A DNA stretch of 64,000 nucleotides. Origin: Curvibacter sp. CHRR-16 (GTDB lineage Bacteria; Pseudomonadota; Gammaproteobacteria; Burkholderiales; Burkholderiaceae_C). Below, piece by piece: positions 1-8,799 of the stretch. The notes beneath the pieces were generated by a model. It did no database searches. It worked only from the letters and a program-made list of their open reading frames with translations, and was not told the DNA's origin. The stretch covers positions 1 to 64,000 of the forward strand of contig NZ_JAHCSH010000002.1 in NCBI RefSeq assembly GCF_018474005.1, read 5' to 3'. Numbering within the stretch: the first letter of the stretch is position 1; each line of letters opens with the position of its first letter. A program made the translations under genes and the position numbers.

Positions 1-308
1 CCGCTCCAGCCAAAAAGGTAGCAGCCAAGAAAGCCGCTCCCGCCAAGAAGGCCGCAGCTCCTGCTAAAAAAGCAGCCGCTCCAGCCAAAAAGGTAGCAGC
101 CAAGAAAGCCGCTCCCGCCAAGAAGGCTGCAGCTCCTGCTAAAAAAGCAACCGCCCCTGCCAAGAAGGCCGCAGCTCCTGCTAAAAAAGCAGCCGCTCCA
201 GCCAAGAAAGCCGTTGCCGCCCCTGCGAAAAAGCCCGCAGCCCCCAGCGCTCAAACCACTTTGAGCCCCCAAGCTGCATGGCCCTTTCCAACAGGGAACA
301 AACCTTGA
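1..308 (+). CDS. Histone H1-like Lys/Ala/Pro-rich DNA-binding protein, C-terminal part (5' end outside window)
   Basis: The open frame enters from the left edge and ends at TGA 306-308. About 80 residues consist of PAKKAA / AAKKAA blocks, then a different tail (reading QTTLSPQAAWPFPTGNKP). Such strongly basic, low-complexity tails are typical of bacterial histone H1-like/AlgP-type proteins, thought to bind DNA non-specifically in the nucleoid. No folded domain is visible in the part present, so the assignment rests on composition only. The gene is followed directly by a strong bidirectional terminator and converges on the zinc-ribbon gene. Confidence 0.75.
   Translation, partial: APAKKVAAKKAAPAKKAAAPAKKAAAPAKKVAAKKAAPAKKAAAPAKKATAPAKKAAAPAKKAAAPAKKAVAAPAKKPAAPSAQTTLSPQAAWPFPTGNKP
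3..152 (+). repeat. 75-bp (25-codon) tandem repeat, two near-identical copies
   Basis: Bases 3-77 and 78-152 are two in-frame copies that differ at only a couple of positions (for example GGCCGCA versus GGCTGCA). Partial, more diverged units continue to about 240. The repeat encodes the PAKK/AAKK blocks of the H1-like protein and probably continues to the left of the window. Near identity at DNA level suggests recent duplication and possible copy-number variation. Confidence 0.85.
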
Positions 309-328
309 GAAAAAGGCTTTGCCTTTGT

Positions 329-358
329 AAAAAACCCAAGCCTTGCTTGGGTTTTTTT
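329..358. terminator. Bidirectional rho-independent terminator
   Basis: A perfect 10-bp stem (332-341 with 345-354) around a CTT loop is followed by T's on the plus strand and preceded by A's that form a U-run on the minus strand. It lies between the convergent H1-like gene and the zinc-ribbon gene and should stop both transcripts. The stop codon of the minus-strand gene (357-359) lies within it. Confidence 0.85.
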
Positions 359-1244
359 ATGGATAAAAAGCAATCAATCGATAACCAGAAACCACTTTGT
401 CTGCATCAGGCAAGCTGATTTCCAAAGCAAACTCGGTCGCTGCCAACTCTTGTGCTGTCAGGGTCTTTTTGGCCCCCCAGACCTGCTCGGGCAACAAGAC
501 TTTGCGAACCACAGGTTTTTCTTGGGTATCCGTCAATGTCAACTCCAAGGCAGGTGCAGCCAACTGCATGGCTGAACGATTGCGGATTTCAGCCTGAATT
601 TGGTAAACCTTGCCACGCAGTTTGACAAAAGACGAGCTCTCCAGCATGAGTGCTTCAACATCGCGCCAAGGATGCAGCGCGCATCCGGTACTGGCACACA
701 CTCTCTGCCACAGTGACTCCACCGCTGGTGACGCAGCAGCCATGCGATCGCGCTCACGCCATACAAATTGCCCCACCAATGCGGTAGAGAGCAGTATGGC
801 AAAAGCCAAGGTGAGGCGGCGCTTCCAAACACTGATTGGCGCTGTACCCTGCATGAATGAAGGCACCGATGGCTCTGCCTCATGGTGCACAGCAGGGGTC
901 CCGAGCTGCTCAAGCTCTTCAGTCCAAGGCTCAGAGACCAGCAAAGGCTCCGTATCGGGCATCAAGGACGTCGTTACCTGCTCAGGCGTGGCCACCGCAC
1001 TAGGGCGAGCACCGTCCACTGGTGTGGCGGGGACGCTTGGCGTTTCTCGCCCAGTGGCTTGGACTCGCACCTCTGGCTGGGGCGATACATCCAAGTGAAT
1101 GGACTTGGGATCTATGAGGTGTGCTTGGGCATCAAATACCTCATCGCATTGGCCACAACGAACCCACCCCTCTGACACACGCAATTGGTCTGGCACGACC
1201 TTGAACATGGTCATACAGGCTGGGCATTGGGTGATCAGACTCAT
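357..1244 (-). CDS. Zinc-ribbon (MJ0042) / DUF3426 membrane protein
   Basis: Residues near the N-terminus form a CPAC...CGQC zinc ribbon of the MJ0042 type (Cys pairs around residues 7-10 and 31-34). A long Pro/Ala/Glu-rich linker follows, then a single hydrophobic segment (near LTLAFAILLSTALVGQFVW) and a C-terminal DUF3426 domain. The start MSLITQCPAC is chosen over one nine codons upstream because family members begin almost directly at the ribbon. The gene sits 61 bases downstream of prmA on the same strand, a common betaproteobacterial arrangement. Its function is not established; the architecture suggests a membrane-anchored protein. Confidence 0.85.
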   Translation of the reverse strand: MSLITQCPACMTMFKVVPDQLRVSEGWVRCGQCDEVFDAQAHLIDPKSIHLDVSPQPEVRVQATGRETPSVPATPVDGARPSAVATPEQVTTSLMPDTEPLLVSEPWTEELEQLGTPAVHHEAEPSVPSFMQGTAPISVWKRRLTLAFAILLSTALVGQFVWRERDRMAAASPAVESLWQRVCASTGCALHPWRDVEALMLESSSFVKLRGKVYQIQAEIRNRSAMQLAAPALELTLTDTQEKPVVRKVLLPEQVWGAKKTLTAQELAATEFALEISLPDADKVVSGYRLIAFYP

Positions 1245-1305
1245 ACCGCCATTGTAGGGAGTCCAGACCATCCCACAGTAGCCACTCGCCCGTGCAGTGG
1301 TGCCG

Positions 1306-2190
1306 TTAGAAAGATGCGGTCATCAAAATCCAGCCATCTTCACTATCGGCCACTTGCAACGCGCAATAAGGTGCGTATGCGGCCTTGAGTTCATCGGCTT
1401 GGCGCTCCAAAATGCCTGCCAGCACCAGATGCCCGCTGGCTTGCACATGCGCACACAGCAGTGGTGCCAGCACCTTGAGTGGGGTGGCCAAAATATTGGC
1501 CAGTACCACCCCGTATTGGCCTTGGGCCAGTTCCGGCAAACCTGCTTGCACAGTCACACCATTGGCTTGGGCATTCTGCAAAGTGGACTCCACGGCTGCA
1601 TCATCAATGTCCACGCCTGTGATGGAGGCCGCGCCGTACTTGGCAGCACCGATGGCCAAAATCCCAGAACCACAGCCGTAATCCAACACGCGCTCAGGCA
1701 TGGCATTGCGCGCTATCCAGCGTAAACACATACGCGTGGTGGGATGCGTGCCAGTGCCAAAGGCCAAACCTGGATCGAGACGGATGATGTGCTGCGCTCC
1801 TGCTGGTGGCTCGTGCCAAGTTGGCACGATCCAGAACTCGGGCGTGATTTCCACCGGGGCAAACTGCGACTGGGTCAAACGCACCCAGTCTTGGTCTTGC
1901 ACCTGCTCAATACCCACTGTGCTGCAATCTTCGTAAAAAGGCTGTGCTTCCAACACTTCTTGGGCATAGGCTGCGGCTTTTGCCTCGCTGAACAAGGCTG
2001 TGATGCGTGAGCGGTTCCAACCCGCTTTGGGCGGGGGCATACCGGGCTCCCCAAACAAAGCCTTTTCTGCATCGGTTTGGGCATCCGCATCTTCCACACT
2101 CACGCTCAGCGCATCGAGTTCATCGAGCGCATCGCTGAGCAGTTCTACCTTGTCCTCGGGAGCCAACAACCGCAATTCAAACATAGCCAT
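1306..2190 (-). CDS. prmA: Ribosomal protein L11 methyltransferase
   Basis: PrmA uses S-adenosylmethionine to trimethylate ribosomal protein L11 in the cytoplasm. The 294-residue length matches the family. The substrate-recognition domain occupies about residues 1-110; the SAM-binding motif is VLDYGCGSG (168-176), preceded by the characteristic LAFGTGTHPTT stretch (142-152). The gene follows accC with only two bases between them, so it is probably part of the accB-accC-prmA transcript. Start ATG at 2190; a second ATG two codons later is an alternative. Confidence 0.96.
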   Translation of the reverse strand: MAMFELRLLAPEDKVELLSDALDELDALSVSVEDADAQTDAEKALFGEPGMPPPKAGWNRSRITALFSEAKAAAYAQEVLEAQPFYEDCSTVGIEQVQDQDWVRLTQSQFAPVEITPEFWIVPTWHEPPAGAQHIIRLDPGLAFGTGTHPTTRMCLRWIARNAMPERVLDYGCGSGILAIGAAKYGAASITGVDIDDAAVESTLQNAQANGVTVQAGLPELAQGQYGVVLANILATPLKVLAPLLCAHVQASGHLVLAGILERQADELKAAYAPYCALQVADSEDGWILMTASF

Positions 2191-2192
2191 CC

Positions 2193-3542
2193 TTAGCGCT
2201 TGCGCTGTTCCAACCAGTGCTCAAGGTAGTGGATGTTGGTTCCACCTTCGTTGAACTTGGCATCCACCATCAAATCACGGTGCAATGGAATGTTGGTCAA
2301 GATGCCTTCCACCACGGTCTCGGCCAATGCAGTGCGCATACGGGCAATGGCTTGCTCACGGGTGTCGCCGTGCACAATGATTTTGCCCACCATGGAGTCG
2401 TAATTGGGGGGCACGAAGTAGTTGTTGTACACGTGCGAATCCACGCGCACGCCAGGGCCACCGGGTGCATGCCACAGTGTCACGCGACCGGGTGATGGAA
2501 TGAACTTGTACGGATCTTCCGCGTTCACGCGGCACTCGATGGCATGGCCACGCAGCGTGATGTCGCGCTGGGTAAAGGGCAACTTTTCACCAGCAGCCAC
2601 CATGATTTGGGTCTTGACGATGTCAATACCGGTCACCATTTCGGTCACAGGGTGTTCCACCTGCACGCGGGTGTTCATTTCGATGAAATAAAACTCACCG
2701 TCTTCGTACAAGAACTCGAAGGTACCAGCACCACGGTAGCCAATGCGCTTGCAGGCGGCGACACAACGCTCACCAATGCGCTCAATCAACTTGCGGTTAA
2801 TGCCCGGCGCAGGGGACTCTTCCAACACCTTTTGGTGGCGGCGTTGCATAGAGCAATCGCGTTCACCCAAATACACGGCGTTCTTGTGCTTGTCGGCCAG
2901 CACCTGAATTTCCACGTGGCGTGGGTTCTGCAAGAACTTTTCCATGTAGACCGCAGGATTGCCAAATGCTGCTTGCGCTTCGGCCTTGGTCATGGTCACC
3001 GCGTTGATCAGGGCCGCTTCGGTGTGCACCACACGCATACCGCGTCCGCCGCCACCGCCTGCCGCCTTGATGATGACGGGGTAACCAATGGATTTGGCAA
3101 TGCGCTTGATTTCTGCAGGGCTTTCAGGCAATTCACCTTCCGAGCCAGGAACGCAGGGCACGCCAGCCTTGATCATGGCCTGCTTGGCCGACACCTTGTC
3201 CCCCATGATGCGGATGGACTCGGGTGTAGGGCCGATGAACTGGAAGCCACTTTGCTCAACGCGTTCAGCAAAGTCTGCGTTTTCACTCAAAAAGCCATAA
3301 CCGGGGTGAATCGCTTCTGCATCGGTCACTTCGGCAGCCGAAATGATGGCAGGCATATTCAGATAACTTTGACCCGATGGTGCTGGGCCAATACAAACCG
3401 CTTCTTCGGCCAATTTCACGTATTTGGCTTCACGATCCGCTTCGGAATACACCATCACCGCCTTGATGCCCAGTTCGCGGCACGCACGTTGGATGCGCAA
3501 GGCAATCTCGCCACGGTTGGCGACCAAAATTTTCTTGAACAT
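2193..3542 (-). CDS. accC: Acetyl-CoA carboxylase, biotin carboxylase subunit
   Basis: AccC carboxylates the biotin on AccB with bicarbonate and ATP, the first half-reaction of malonyl-CoA synthesis. The 449 residues match the family. N-terminal [14 protein letters not shown], the ATP-grasp glycine loop GGGGGRGM (162-169) after the Lys at about 159, and the biotin-carboxylase signature with [14 protein letters not shown] are all present. It lies ten bases after accB on the same strand and two bases before prmA, indicating co-transcription. Confidence 0.98.
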   Translation of the reverse strand: MFKKILVANRGEIALRIQRACRELGIKAVMVYSEADREAKYVKLAEEAVCIGPAPSGQSYLNMPAIISAAEVTDAEAIHPGYGFLSENADFAERVEQSGFQFIGPTPESIRIMGDKVSAKQAMIKAGVPCVPGSEGELPESPAEIKRIAKSIGYPVIIKAAGGGGGRGMRVVHTEAALINAVTMTKAEAQAAFGNPAVYMEKFLQNPRHVEIQVLADKHKNAVYLGERDCSMQRRHQKVLEESPAPGINRKLIERIGERCVAACKRIGYRGAGTFEFLYEDGEFYFIEMNTRVQVEHPVTEMVTGIDIVKTQIMVAAGEKLPFTQRDITLRGHAIECRVNAEDPYKFIPSPGRVTLWHAPGGPGVRVDSHVYNNYFVPPNYDSMVGKIIVHGDTREQAIARMRTALAETVVEGILTNIPLHRDLMVDAKFNEGGTNIHYLEHWLEQRKR

Positions 3543-3552
3543 GGTCTGGTGC

Positions 3553-4014
3553 TTATTCGATGATGAACAGAGGTTGGCCGTATTCCACGGCTTGGCCGTT
3601 GTCGCACAGAATTTGTGTCACGGTGCCAGACTTATCGGATTCAATCTCGTTCAGAATCTTCATCGCTTCCACGATGCAGATGGTGTCACCCTCTTTCACC
3701 ACGCTGCCCACTTCCACAAAAGACTTGGCGCCGGGTGCCGATGCACGATAGAACGTACCCACCATGGGGCTCTTGACAGTGTGGCCTGTGACGACAGGCG
3801 CTGCTTCCACCGCAGGAGCAGCCGCTGGCGCTGCTGCGGGAGCCGCTACTGGCGCTGCCGCCATGGGCGCTGCATACACTGGAGCGGCCACCGCCACTGC
3901 ACCCGTACCCCCCTTGACAATGCGCACCTTGCCTTCGGCTTCGGTGATTTCCAACTCAGACACATTGGATTCAGACACCAGATCAATCAGGGTTTTGAGT
4001 TTACGAAGGTCCAT
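3553..4014 (-). CDS. accB: Biotin carboxyl carrier protein of acetyl-CoA carboxylase
   Basis: This 153-residue BCCP has an N-terminal [13 protein letters not shown] segment, a flexible Ala/Pro linker (about 42-75) and a C-terminal biotinyl domain. The biotin-accepting Lys is in EAMKILNE (Lys119); the family usually reads AMKM or AMKL, so Ile is a mild variant. A GGAG ribosome-binding site precedes the ATG. It carries the carboxyl group from AccC to the transferase AccAD, which is not in the window. Confidence 0.97.
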   Translation of the reverse strand: MDLRKLKTLIDLVSESNVSELEITEAEGKVRIVKGGTGAVAVAAPVYAAPMAAAPVAAPAAAPAAAPAVEAAPVVTGHTVKSPMVGTFYRASAPGAKSFVEVGSVVKEGDTICIVEAMKILNEIESDKSGTVTQILCDNGQAVEYGQPLFIIE

Positions 4015-4154
4015 GAATACTCCATCAAACCGGAATTTAACGAAAGCGCGACTGTAGCGCAGAAATGCACCAATTCGCGCCGAAAATCACTGATCTACAG
4101 TCAAAAAATAATAACTTCGATCATCTTTACCTGCATCCAAAAACTGGGCGAGGC

Positions 4155-4176
4155 GAGAAAAGCCCGTCGCAGGGCT
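4155..4176 (-). terminator. Weak hairpin after the TlpA-like gene
   Basis: On the minus strand AGCCC / GGGCT (4172-4176 with 4161-4165) forms a 5-bp stem with a six-base loop, followed by TTTTCTC. It lies between the TlpA-like gene and accB and may separate the two transcripts. The 174-base gap (4015-4188) must also carry the accB promoter; no convincing -35/-10 pair was found by eye. Confidence 0.4.
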
Positions 4177-4188
4177 AGAGAGAGGTCT

Positions 4189-4764
4189 CTATTTTAGCGC
4201 CTTCCAAGCAGCCAAATCCCCCTCTTGCAAGCGACCCATTTTGCGCTGCAGCACGCGCCCTTGTGAATCCAACACGATGGTAAAGGGCAAGCCCCCCACC
4301 AAATTACCCAGCGTGCGCGACAGGGCAATGCCTGCCGTATCCACCACCGCAACCGGATAGGTCACAGGATGTTGGGACAAAAACCGCTGCACCGACTCCA
4401 TTTTGTCGGCGGCCAAACCAAGCACCTGCCAACCTGCGCCTTGGGTTTGGGCAAAAAAATCGTCCAGCATCGGCATTTCTTGCACACAAGGCGCACACCA
4501 ACTGGCCCAGAAATTGAGCACTATGGGTTTGCCACGCAAAGACTGCATGGCCAGAACGCCACCACTGGGCGTTGGCCATTGCTGCTGCCAAAGGGCGGCC
4601 AAGGCCGCATCAACGGTGGTATCGGCCATGGTATCTGCCCCATGGGCTGCAGATTGTCGCCGCCAAGACCACCACGCCACGCCTGCCGTAGCAGCGACCC
4701 CCAAACCGGCCCCCATCCAAGCCAGCCAACGGCGACGCCCTTGGTCTGCCATGCGGTCAACCAT
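4189..4764 (-). CDS. TlpA/ResA-family thioredoxin-like protein, membrane-anchored
   Basis: The thioredoxin active site WCAPC (Cys90, Cys93) lies in the usual NFWASWCAPCVQEMP context, followed by the cis-Pro loop VGGLPFTIV. An N-terminal RRRWLAWMGAGLG segment and a hydrophobic stretch to about residue 33 suggest an uncleaved anchor or a Tat-like signal, so the domain should face the periplasm. Such proteins supply or remove electrons at disulfides, often for cytochrome c maturation. The ATG at 4764 overlaps the stop of the upstream gene by eight bases; an in-frame ATG at 4752 is possible. Confidence 0.88.
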   Translation of the reverse strand: MVDRMADQGRRRWLAWMGAGLGVAATAGVAWWSWRRQSAAHGADTMADTTVDAALAALWQQQWPTPSGGVLAMQSLRGKPIVLNFWASWCAPCVQEMPMLDDFFAQTQGAGWQVLGLAADKMESVQRFLSQHPVTYPVAVVDTAGIALSRTLGNLVGGLPFTIVLDSQGRVLQRKMGRLQEGDLAAWKALK

Positions 4765-5350
4765 GGTGAGCCTCCAGCAGACGACTCAGTGCGGCCGCAT
4801 CGCCTCTCGGTTTGCGTCCCAAGCCATCGGCTTGCAAGGCACCGCGCAAATCATCAGCGTCATATATTTGCAAATGCACTCCCACAGTGGTGTGCCACTG
4901 CGGTATGGGCACATGCACACTCAAAGCCTCTACGGGGTCGCCGTGCAGTCCCCGCATGGTATGGGGTTCGTAGGAAACGCCTGCATCGATCAAAGCAATT
5001 TCGGCCGATTTGGGGTCATCACAAAAAAGCTGGATAAACACATCACTGTGCTGCGTAGCCCAGCCGTGCCACACCGCGCCGCTGATATGCGGATGGAACA
5101 CAGCCATGCGCTGCATCCACTGCAAGGCCAGTTCGCGCAGCACGCGCAACTCTTGCGGCTGCGTGTCGGCGCAAAAAATGCTGATGTATTCCTGCACGGC
5201 CTCTTCCAGCTGCAGGTTGTCGGGCAAGGGCGCACGAGCCCCCAAACCCAGCGCCTTGACCGCGCGCTGCTTGGCCGCCGCAAAGTCCAGCCCTTCTTCC
5301 ACCACCCAACGTGCCGCCACAGCGGCTATTTCTGATTTCTCATCGTCCAT
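4757..5350 (-). CDS. Conserved protein of unknown function next to mpl
   Basis: A soluble protein of 197 residues beginning MDDEKSEIAA, with no signal peptide or membrane segment. An acidic, Ala-rich N-terminal helical region precedes a mixed region containing VWHGWATQHSDVFIQLF and a C-terminal His/Arg-rich end. I do not recognise the family. It lies back to back with mpl and overlaps the TlpA-like gene downstream. A TTG ten codons upstream would also open the frame, but ATG 5350 is preferred. Confidence 0.7.
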   Translation of the reverse strand: MDDEKSEIAAVAARWVVEEGLDFAAAKQRAVKALGLGARAPLPDNLQLEEAVQEYISIFCADTQPQELRVLRELALQWMQRMAVFHPHISGAVWHGWATQHSDVFIQLFCDDPKSAEIALIDAGVSYEPHTMRGLHGDPVEALSVHVPIPQWHTTVGVHLQIYDADDLRGALQADGLGRKPRGDAAALSRLLEAHHG

Positions 5351-5399
5351 GGCTGCATTGTGCCTGCTGCTCTGCTCCAACAGTTTTCACATGCTGTTT

Positions 5400-5416
5400 G
5401 CTATTGTTTTTATAGC
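5400..5416. repeat. Short palindromic element GCTAT-N7-ATAGC
   Basis: Five-base arms GCTAT (5400-5404) and ATAGC (5412-5416) flank a T-rich spacer. The same core is found at 15080-15102 and 22618-22634, and a related form at 10055-10075. Here it lies in the divergent gap between the unknown gene and mpl, in a position where it could affect mpl leader structure. Confidence 0.5.
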
Positions 5417-5460
5417 GCCTCCAGCAATATCCACGGGCTCAAGCGGCATAAAATACCTGT

Positions 5461-6864
5461 ATGCACATTCATATATTGGGTATTTGCGGTACTTTCATGG
5501 GCGGCTTGGCCGCCTTGGCGCGTGAAGCAGGCCATCGTGTGACCGGTTGCGATGCCGGTGTTTATCCACCCATGAGCGACCAATTGCGCGCTTTGGGAAT
5601 CGAGTTGATAGAGGGTTTTGGTGCCGAGCAAATGGCGCTCAAGCCCGATGTATTTGTCATTGGCAACGTGGTCAGCCGCGCCCGCTTGGCCGATGGCAGC
5701 CCCAAATTTCCCCTGATGGAAACCATTTTGGACAGCGGTGCACGCTACACCAGCGGGCCCCAGTGGTTGGCTGAAAACGTGCTGCAAGGCCGCCATGTAC
5801 TGGCCGTGGCAGGTACCCATGGCAAAACCACCACCACCAGCATGCTGGCTTGGGTGCTGGAACAAGCTGGTTTGCAACCTGGCTTTTTGGTCGGCGGTGT
5901 GCCGCAGAACTTTGGCGTATCGGCCCGCTTGGGCCAAGGCGATTGCTTTGTCATCGAGGCCGATGAGTACGACACCGCCTTTTTCGACAAGCGCAGCAAG
6001 TTCGTGCACTACCGCCCCCGCACAGCGGTGCTCAACAACTTGGAATTCGACCACGCCGATATTTTTGACAACTTGAGGGCCATCGAGCGCCAGTTTCACC
6101 ACTTGGTACGCACCGTGCCCAGCCAAGGCCGCGTAGTCGTCAATGGCCTAGAAGAAAGCCTGCAACGCGTGCTGGGCATGGGCTGCTGGAGCGGTTTGCG
6201 CAGCTTTGGCGCGACCGACTCGGACTGGCAAACCCATGGTGAACCGCACGACTTTGCCGTGCTGCACCAACACCAGCCCGTAGCCCACGTGCGCTGGGAG
6301 CTGACTGGGGTGCACAACCAACTCAACGCCTTGGCCACCATGGCAGCCGCTGACCATGTGGGTGTCTCTCCCGAGCAAGCCGCAGCAGCGTTGAGTCGTT
6401 TTGAAAGCGTCAAACGCCGCATGGAGGTGGTGGCCCAAGGCGTGCTCAAAGGACAAACAGGTAGCCCCGCCGTCACCATTTACGACGACTTTGCCCACCA
6501 CCCCACGGCCATTCGCACCACCATCAACGGACTACGCCGCCGTGTGGGATCTGGGCGCATCTTGGCAATTTTTGAACCCCGCTCCAACACCATGAAGCTA
6601 GGCACCATGAAAGCGCAGCTGCCTTGGAGCTTGGAAGAAGCCGACTTGGCCTTCTGCCACAGCGGCGGATTGGACTGGAACGCCCATGAAGCCCTGCACA
6701 GCATGGGCGAACGCGCCCAAGTGGCCCCCACCATTGCTGCACTGCTGGAGCAAGTCGCCCACGCCGTGCGCCCCGGTGACCATTTGCTGTGCATGAGCAA
6801 CGGCGGCTTTGGTGGTATCCACGGCCTGCTGCGCAATACCTTGCTGGAAGGAGCCCCCGCGTGA
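5461..6864 (+). CDS. mpl: UDP-N-acetylmuramate:L-alanyl-gamma-D-glutamyl-meso-diaminopimelate ligase
   Basis: Mpl attaches the recovered tripeptide L-Ala-gamma-D-Glu-meso-DAP to UDP-MurNAc, recycling peptidoglycan fragments in the cytoplasm. The 467 residues start MHIHILGICGTFMGG, the Mpl-specific N-terminal nucleotide loop. The Mur-ligase ATP loop is GTHGKTTTTS (118-127), and EADEYDTAFFDKRSKF is the Mpl version of the central domain. A TAAAAT hexamer ends six bases before the ATG and no ribosome-binding site is visible, so the transcript could be leaderless. The stop overlaps the next gene. Confidence 0.95.
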   Translation: MHIHILGICGTFMGGLAALAREAGHRVTGCDAGVYPPMSDQLRALGIELIEGFGAEQMALKPDVFVIGNVVSRARLADGSPKFPLMETILDSGARYTSGPQWLAENVLQGRHVLAVAGTHGKTTTTSMLAWVLEQAGLQPGFLVGGVPQNFGVSARLGQGDCFVIEADEYDTAFFDKRSKFVHYRPRTAVLNNLEFDHADIFDNLRAIERQFHHLVRTVPSQGRVVVNGLEESLQRVLGMGCWSGLRSFGATDSDWQTHGEPHDFAVLHQHQPVAHVRWELTGVHNQLNALATMAAADHVGVSPEQAAAALSRFESVKRRMEVVAQGVLKGQTGSPAVTIYDDFAHHPTAIRTTINGLRRRVGSGRILAIFEPRSNTMKLGTMKAQLPWSLEEADLAFCHSGGLDWNAHEALHSMGERAQVAPTIAALLEQVAHAVRPGDHLLCMSNGGFGGIHGLLRNTLLEGAPA

Positions 6865-7145
6865 CCACCCCCACCCCTGACACCACCCTGACCCTGAAAC
6901 TGCCCGATGGCGCGCGCTTTGCCGACCTCAAGCTACGCCGCTGTGATGACCAAGCCATTGACATGGATATGGACTTGATCACCCGCATTTGCCTGCTCAA
7001 CGGCTGGGATGTGACCAAGGTGCAATCCGATCCTGGCCCCATCGTCAGCACTATTTTGAGTGTCTGGTACCGCACCCACTTGGCAGAAGGCGGTCAGCCC
7101 GATCCGGTGATGGAGTCTCTGCGCCCCCAGCGCACGCTGCACTAA
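6861..7145 (+). CDS. Small conserved hypothetical protein translationally coupled to mpl
   Basis: A GTG start at 6861 overlaps the mpl stop (GTGA), giving a 94-residue protein. It begins VTTPTPDTTLTLKLPDGARF and contains the acidic stretch DMDMDLITRICLLNGWDV. There is no signal or membrane segment. I do not recognise a family. The four-base overlap means it is almost certainly co-expressed with mpl; whether it acts in cell-wall recycling is unknown. Confidence 0.65.
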   Translation: MTTPTPDTTLTLKLPDGARFADLKLRRCDDQAIDMDMDLITRICLLNGWDVTKVQSDPGPIVSTILSVWYRTHLAEGGQPDPVMESLRPQRTLH

Positions 7146-7172
7146 AACGGAGCCCAAGCTAACGCAGCACGA

Positions 7173-7562
7173 CTAATCGCGCAGATAGTGGCGCAATGTG
7201 TCCTCTGCGGCTTGGCTCAGGGACAAGAAATTCAGACCAATCTTGAAGCCACCGGCCTCGCGCGCCAAAACGCTGTAGTTGATTTTGGCGCGTGCAGAGA
7301 ACTCGGCCACACCGTACTGCAGTACCAAGCGCATGAACACGCTGCACGTATCACCTGGATGCAAGTTCAATTGGGAGGACACGCACATGCCTGAGTCACT
7401 GATGTCCAAGCTGTATTCATCGAGCTGCGTGCCATCTTGCAGCGTCAAAATGACGTGGGTGTGTAGCAACTTGCGGTTTTCTTTGCGCCTATCGTTTGCA
7501 ACTTGATGGGGCGCTGCAAACGCAGGCGCGGAATCATTCTGTTCTGATTCTGACTCGGACAT
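7173..7562 (-). CDS. PilZ-domain protein (predicted cyclic-di-GMP receptor)
   Basis: The start MSESESEQ at 7562 gives 129 residues. The two PilZ hallmarks are present: an Arg-rich loop (NDRRKENRK) and the downstream DISDSGMCV matching the D/NxSxxG motif. The loop is RRKENR rather than the canonical RxxxR spacing, but Arg residues are suitably placed. PilZ proteins bind cyclic-di-GMP and modulate motility, pili or exopolysaccharide; the partner here is not evident, although pilBCD lies elsewhere in the window. Confidence 0.82.
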   Translation of the reverse strand: MSESESEQNDSAPAFAAPHQVANDRRKENRKLLHTHVILTLQDGTQLDEYSLDISDSGMCVSSQLNLHPGDTCSVFMRLVLQYGVAEFSARAKINYSVLAREAGGFKIGLNFLSLSQAAEDTLRHYLRD

Positions 7563-7599
7563 AGGGTCAATACAGAAGAGGGGCTGTGGATACCCCATT

Positions 7600-7637
7600 G
7601 TGCAACAAGCAGGCCAGCCACCACGCAACTGGCCTGC
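7600..7637 (-). terminator. Hairpin after the DAHP synthase gene
   Basis: A 9-bp perfect stem GCAGGCCAG / CTGGCCTGC (7609-7617 with 7629-7637) lies 22 bases after the DAHP synthase stop. On the minus strand it is followed by TTGTTGC, so the U-tract is imperfect. It probably separates the synthase transcript from the PilZ gene. Confidence 0.55.
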
Positions 7638-7658
7638 GTTGTTACAAATCACTCTCCA

Positions 7659-8774
7659 TCAACCACGGCGGGTTTGCACCGCTTGCGACAGCACGCTGAG
7701 CACCGTTTCTGAGTCATCCCAGCCCAAGCACGCATCGGTGATGCTGGTGCCATAAGCCAACTTGCTCGGATCGTCTTTGCCGGGTGTGAACTTTTGGGCG
7801 CCCGCGCACAAATGGCTTTCCACCATCACCCCAAAAATGCGGTGCGAACCACCCGCCACTTGGGTGGCAATGTCTTTGGCCACATCCAATTGGCGCTCGT
7901 GCTGCTTGCTGCTGTTGGCATGGCTGCAATCAACCATCAGCGTTTCAGGCAACTTGGCTTTGGCCAGCTCAGCACAGGCAGCGGCCACGCTCTGGGCATC
8001 GTAATTGGGGGTTTTGCCGCCACGCAAGATGACGTGGCAATCGGGGTTGCCTTGGGTTTGCACAATCGCCACTTGGCCGTTTTTGTGCACCGACAAGAAA
8101 TGGTGACCACCTGCGGCTGCTTGGATCGCATCGGTGGCGATTTTGATATTGCCATCGGTTCCGTTCTTAAAGCCAATGGGGGCAGACAAACCGGAAGCCA
8201 ACTCGCGGTGCACTTGACTCTCAGTAGTGCGTGCACCAATGGCACCCCAGCTGATGAGGTCGCCCAAATACTGGGGCGAAATCACATCCAAAAACTCGCT
8301 GGCAGCAGGCAAGCCTAAACGGTTGATCTCCATCAGCAACTGGCGAGCGATGCGCAGGCCTTCGTCGATGCGAAAGCTCTCATCCAAATACGGGTCGTTG
8401 ATGAGCCCTTTCCATCCCACGGTGGTGCGGGGTTTCTCGAAATACACGCGCATGACAATTTCCAGCGTGTCCTTGTACTGCTCGCGCAGCACCTTGAGGC
8501 GGCGTGCGTAATCCACGGCGGCTGCGGGGTCGTGGATGGAACAAGGGCCGATGATGACCAGCAGCCTGTCATCCTTGCCCGCCATGATGCGGTGGATGGT
8601 CTTGCGCGTGTCGGTCACCAGCTTTTCCATGGCCGTGCCGCGGATGGGGAAGAAGCGGATCAGGTGTTCGGGAGGAGGCAACATGGTGATGTCCTTGATA
8701 CGGGCGTCGTCGGTCTGGCTGGTGCGATCGGCAGGTTGCTGCTGGCCTGCCCAAGCGGTTGCTGCGTCTGTCAT
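7659..8774 (-). CDS. aroG: 3-deoxy-7-phosphoheptulonate (DAHP) synthase, class I AroFGH type
   Basis: The enzyme condenses phosphoenolpyruvate with erythrose 4-phosphate, the first committed step of aromatic amino acid synthesis. The 371 residues are slightly longer than E. coli AroG (about 350) because of an N-terminal extension rich in Ala/Gln. Family signatures are IGPCSIHDP, MRVYFEKPRTTVGWKGLINDP in segments, GARTTESQVHRELASG, SHANSSKQ and the C-terminal SITDACLGW. It is preceded by a leader peptide and attenuator (8800-8930), implying control by charged aromatic tRNAs. The feedback type (Phe, Tyr or Trp) cannot be read from sequence; the symbol is for the family. Confidence 0.95.
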   Translation of the reverse strand: MTDAATAWAGQQQPADRTSQTDDARIKDITMLPPPEHLIRFFPIRGTAMEKLVTDTRKTIHRIMAGKDDRLLVIIGPCSIHDPAAAVDYARRLKVLREQYKDTLEIVMRVYFEKPRTTVGWKGLINDPYLDESFRIDEGLRIARQLLMEINRLGLPAASEFLDVISPQYLGDLISWGAIGARTTESQVHRELASGLSAPIGFKNGTDGNIKIATDAIQAAAGGHHFLSVHKNGQVAIVQTQGNPDCHVILRGGKTPNYDAQSVAAACAELAKAKLPETLMVDCSHANSSKQHERQLDVAKDIATQVAGGSHRIFGVMVESHLCAGAQKFTPGKDDPSKLAYGTSITDACLGWDDSETVLSVLSQAVQTRRG

Positions 8775-8799
8775 GCGGTGGCTCCTGGTCTGAATAGGT

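Noticed and set aside
1-240. Repeated units at the left edge taken as a CRISPR array
   Set aside because: Units are contiguous without unique spacers and form an open Lys/Ala/Pro reading frame.
5398-5460. Leaderless promoter for mpl (TAAAAT seven bases before the ATG)
   Set aside because: No -35 at the right distance; noted only in the gene entry.
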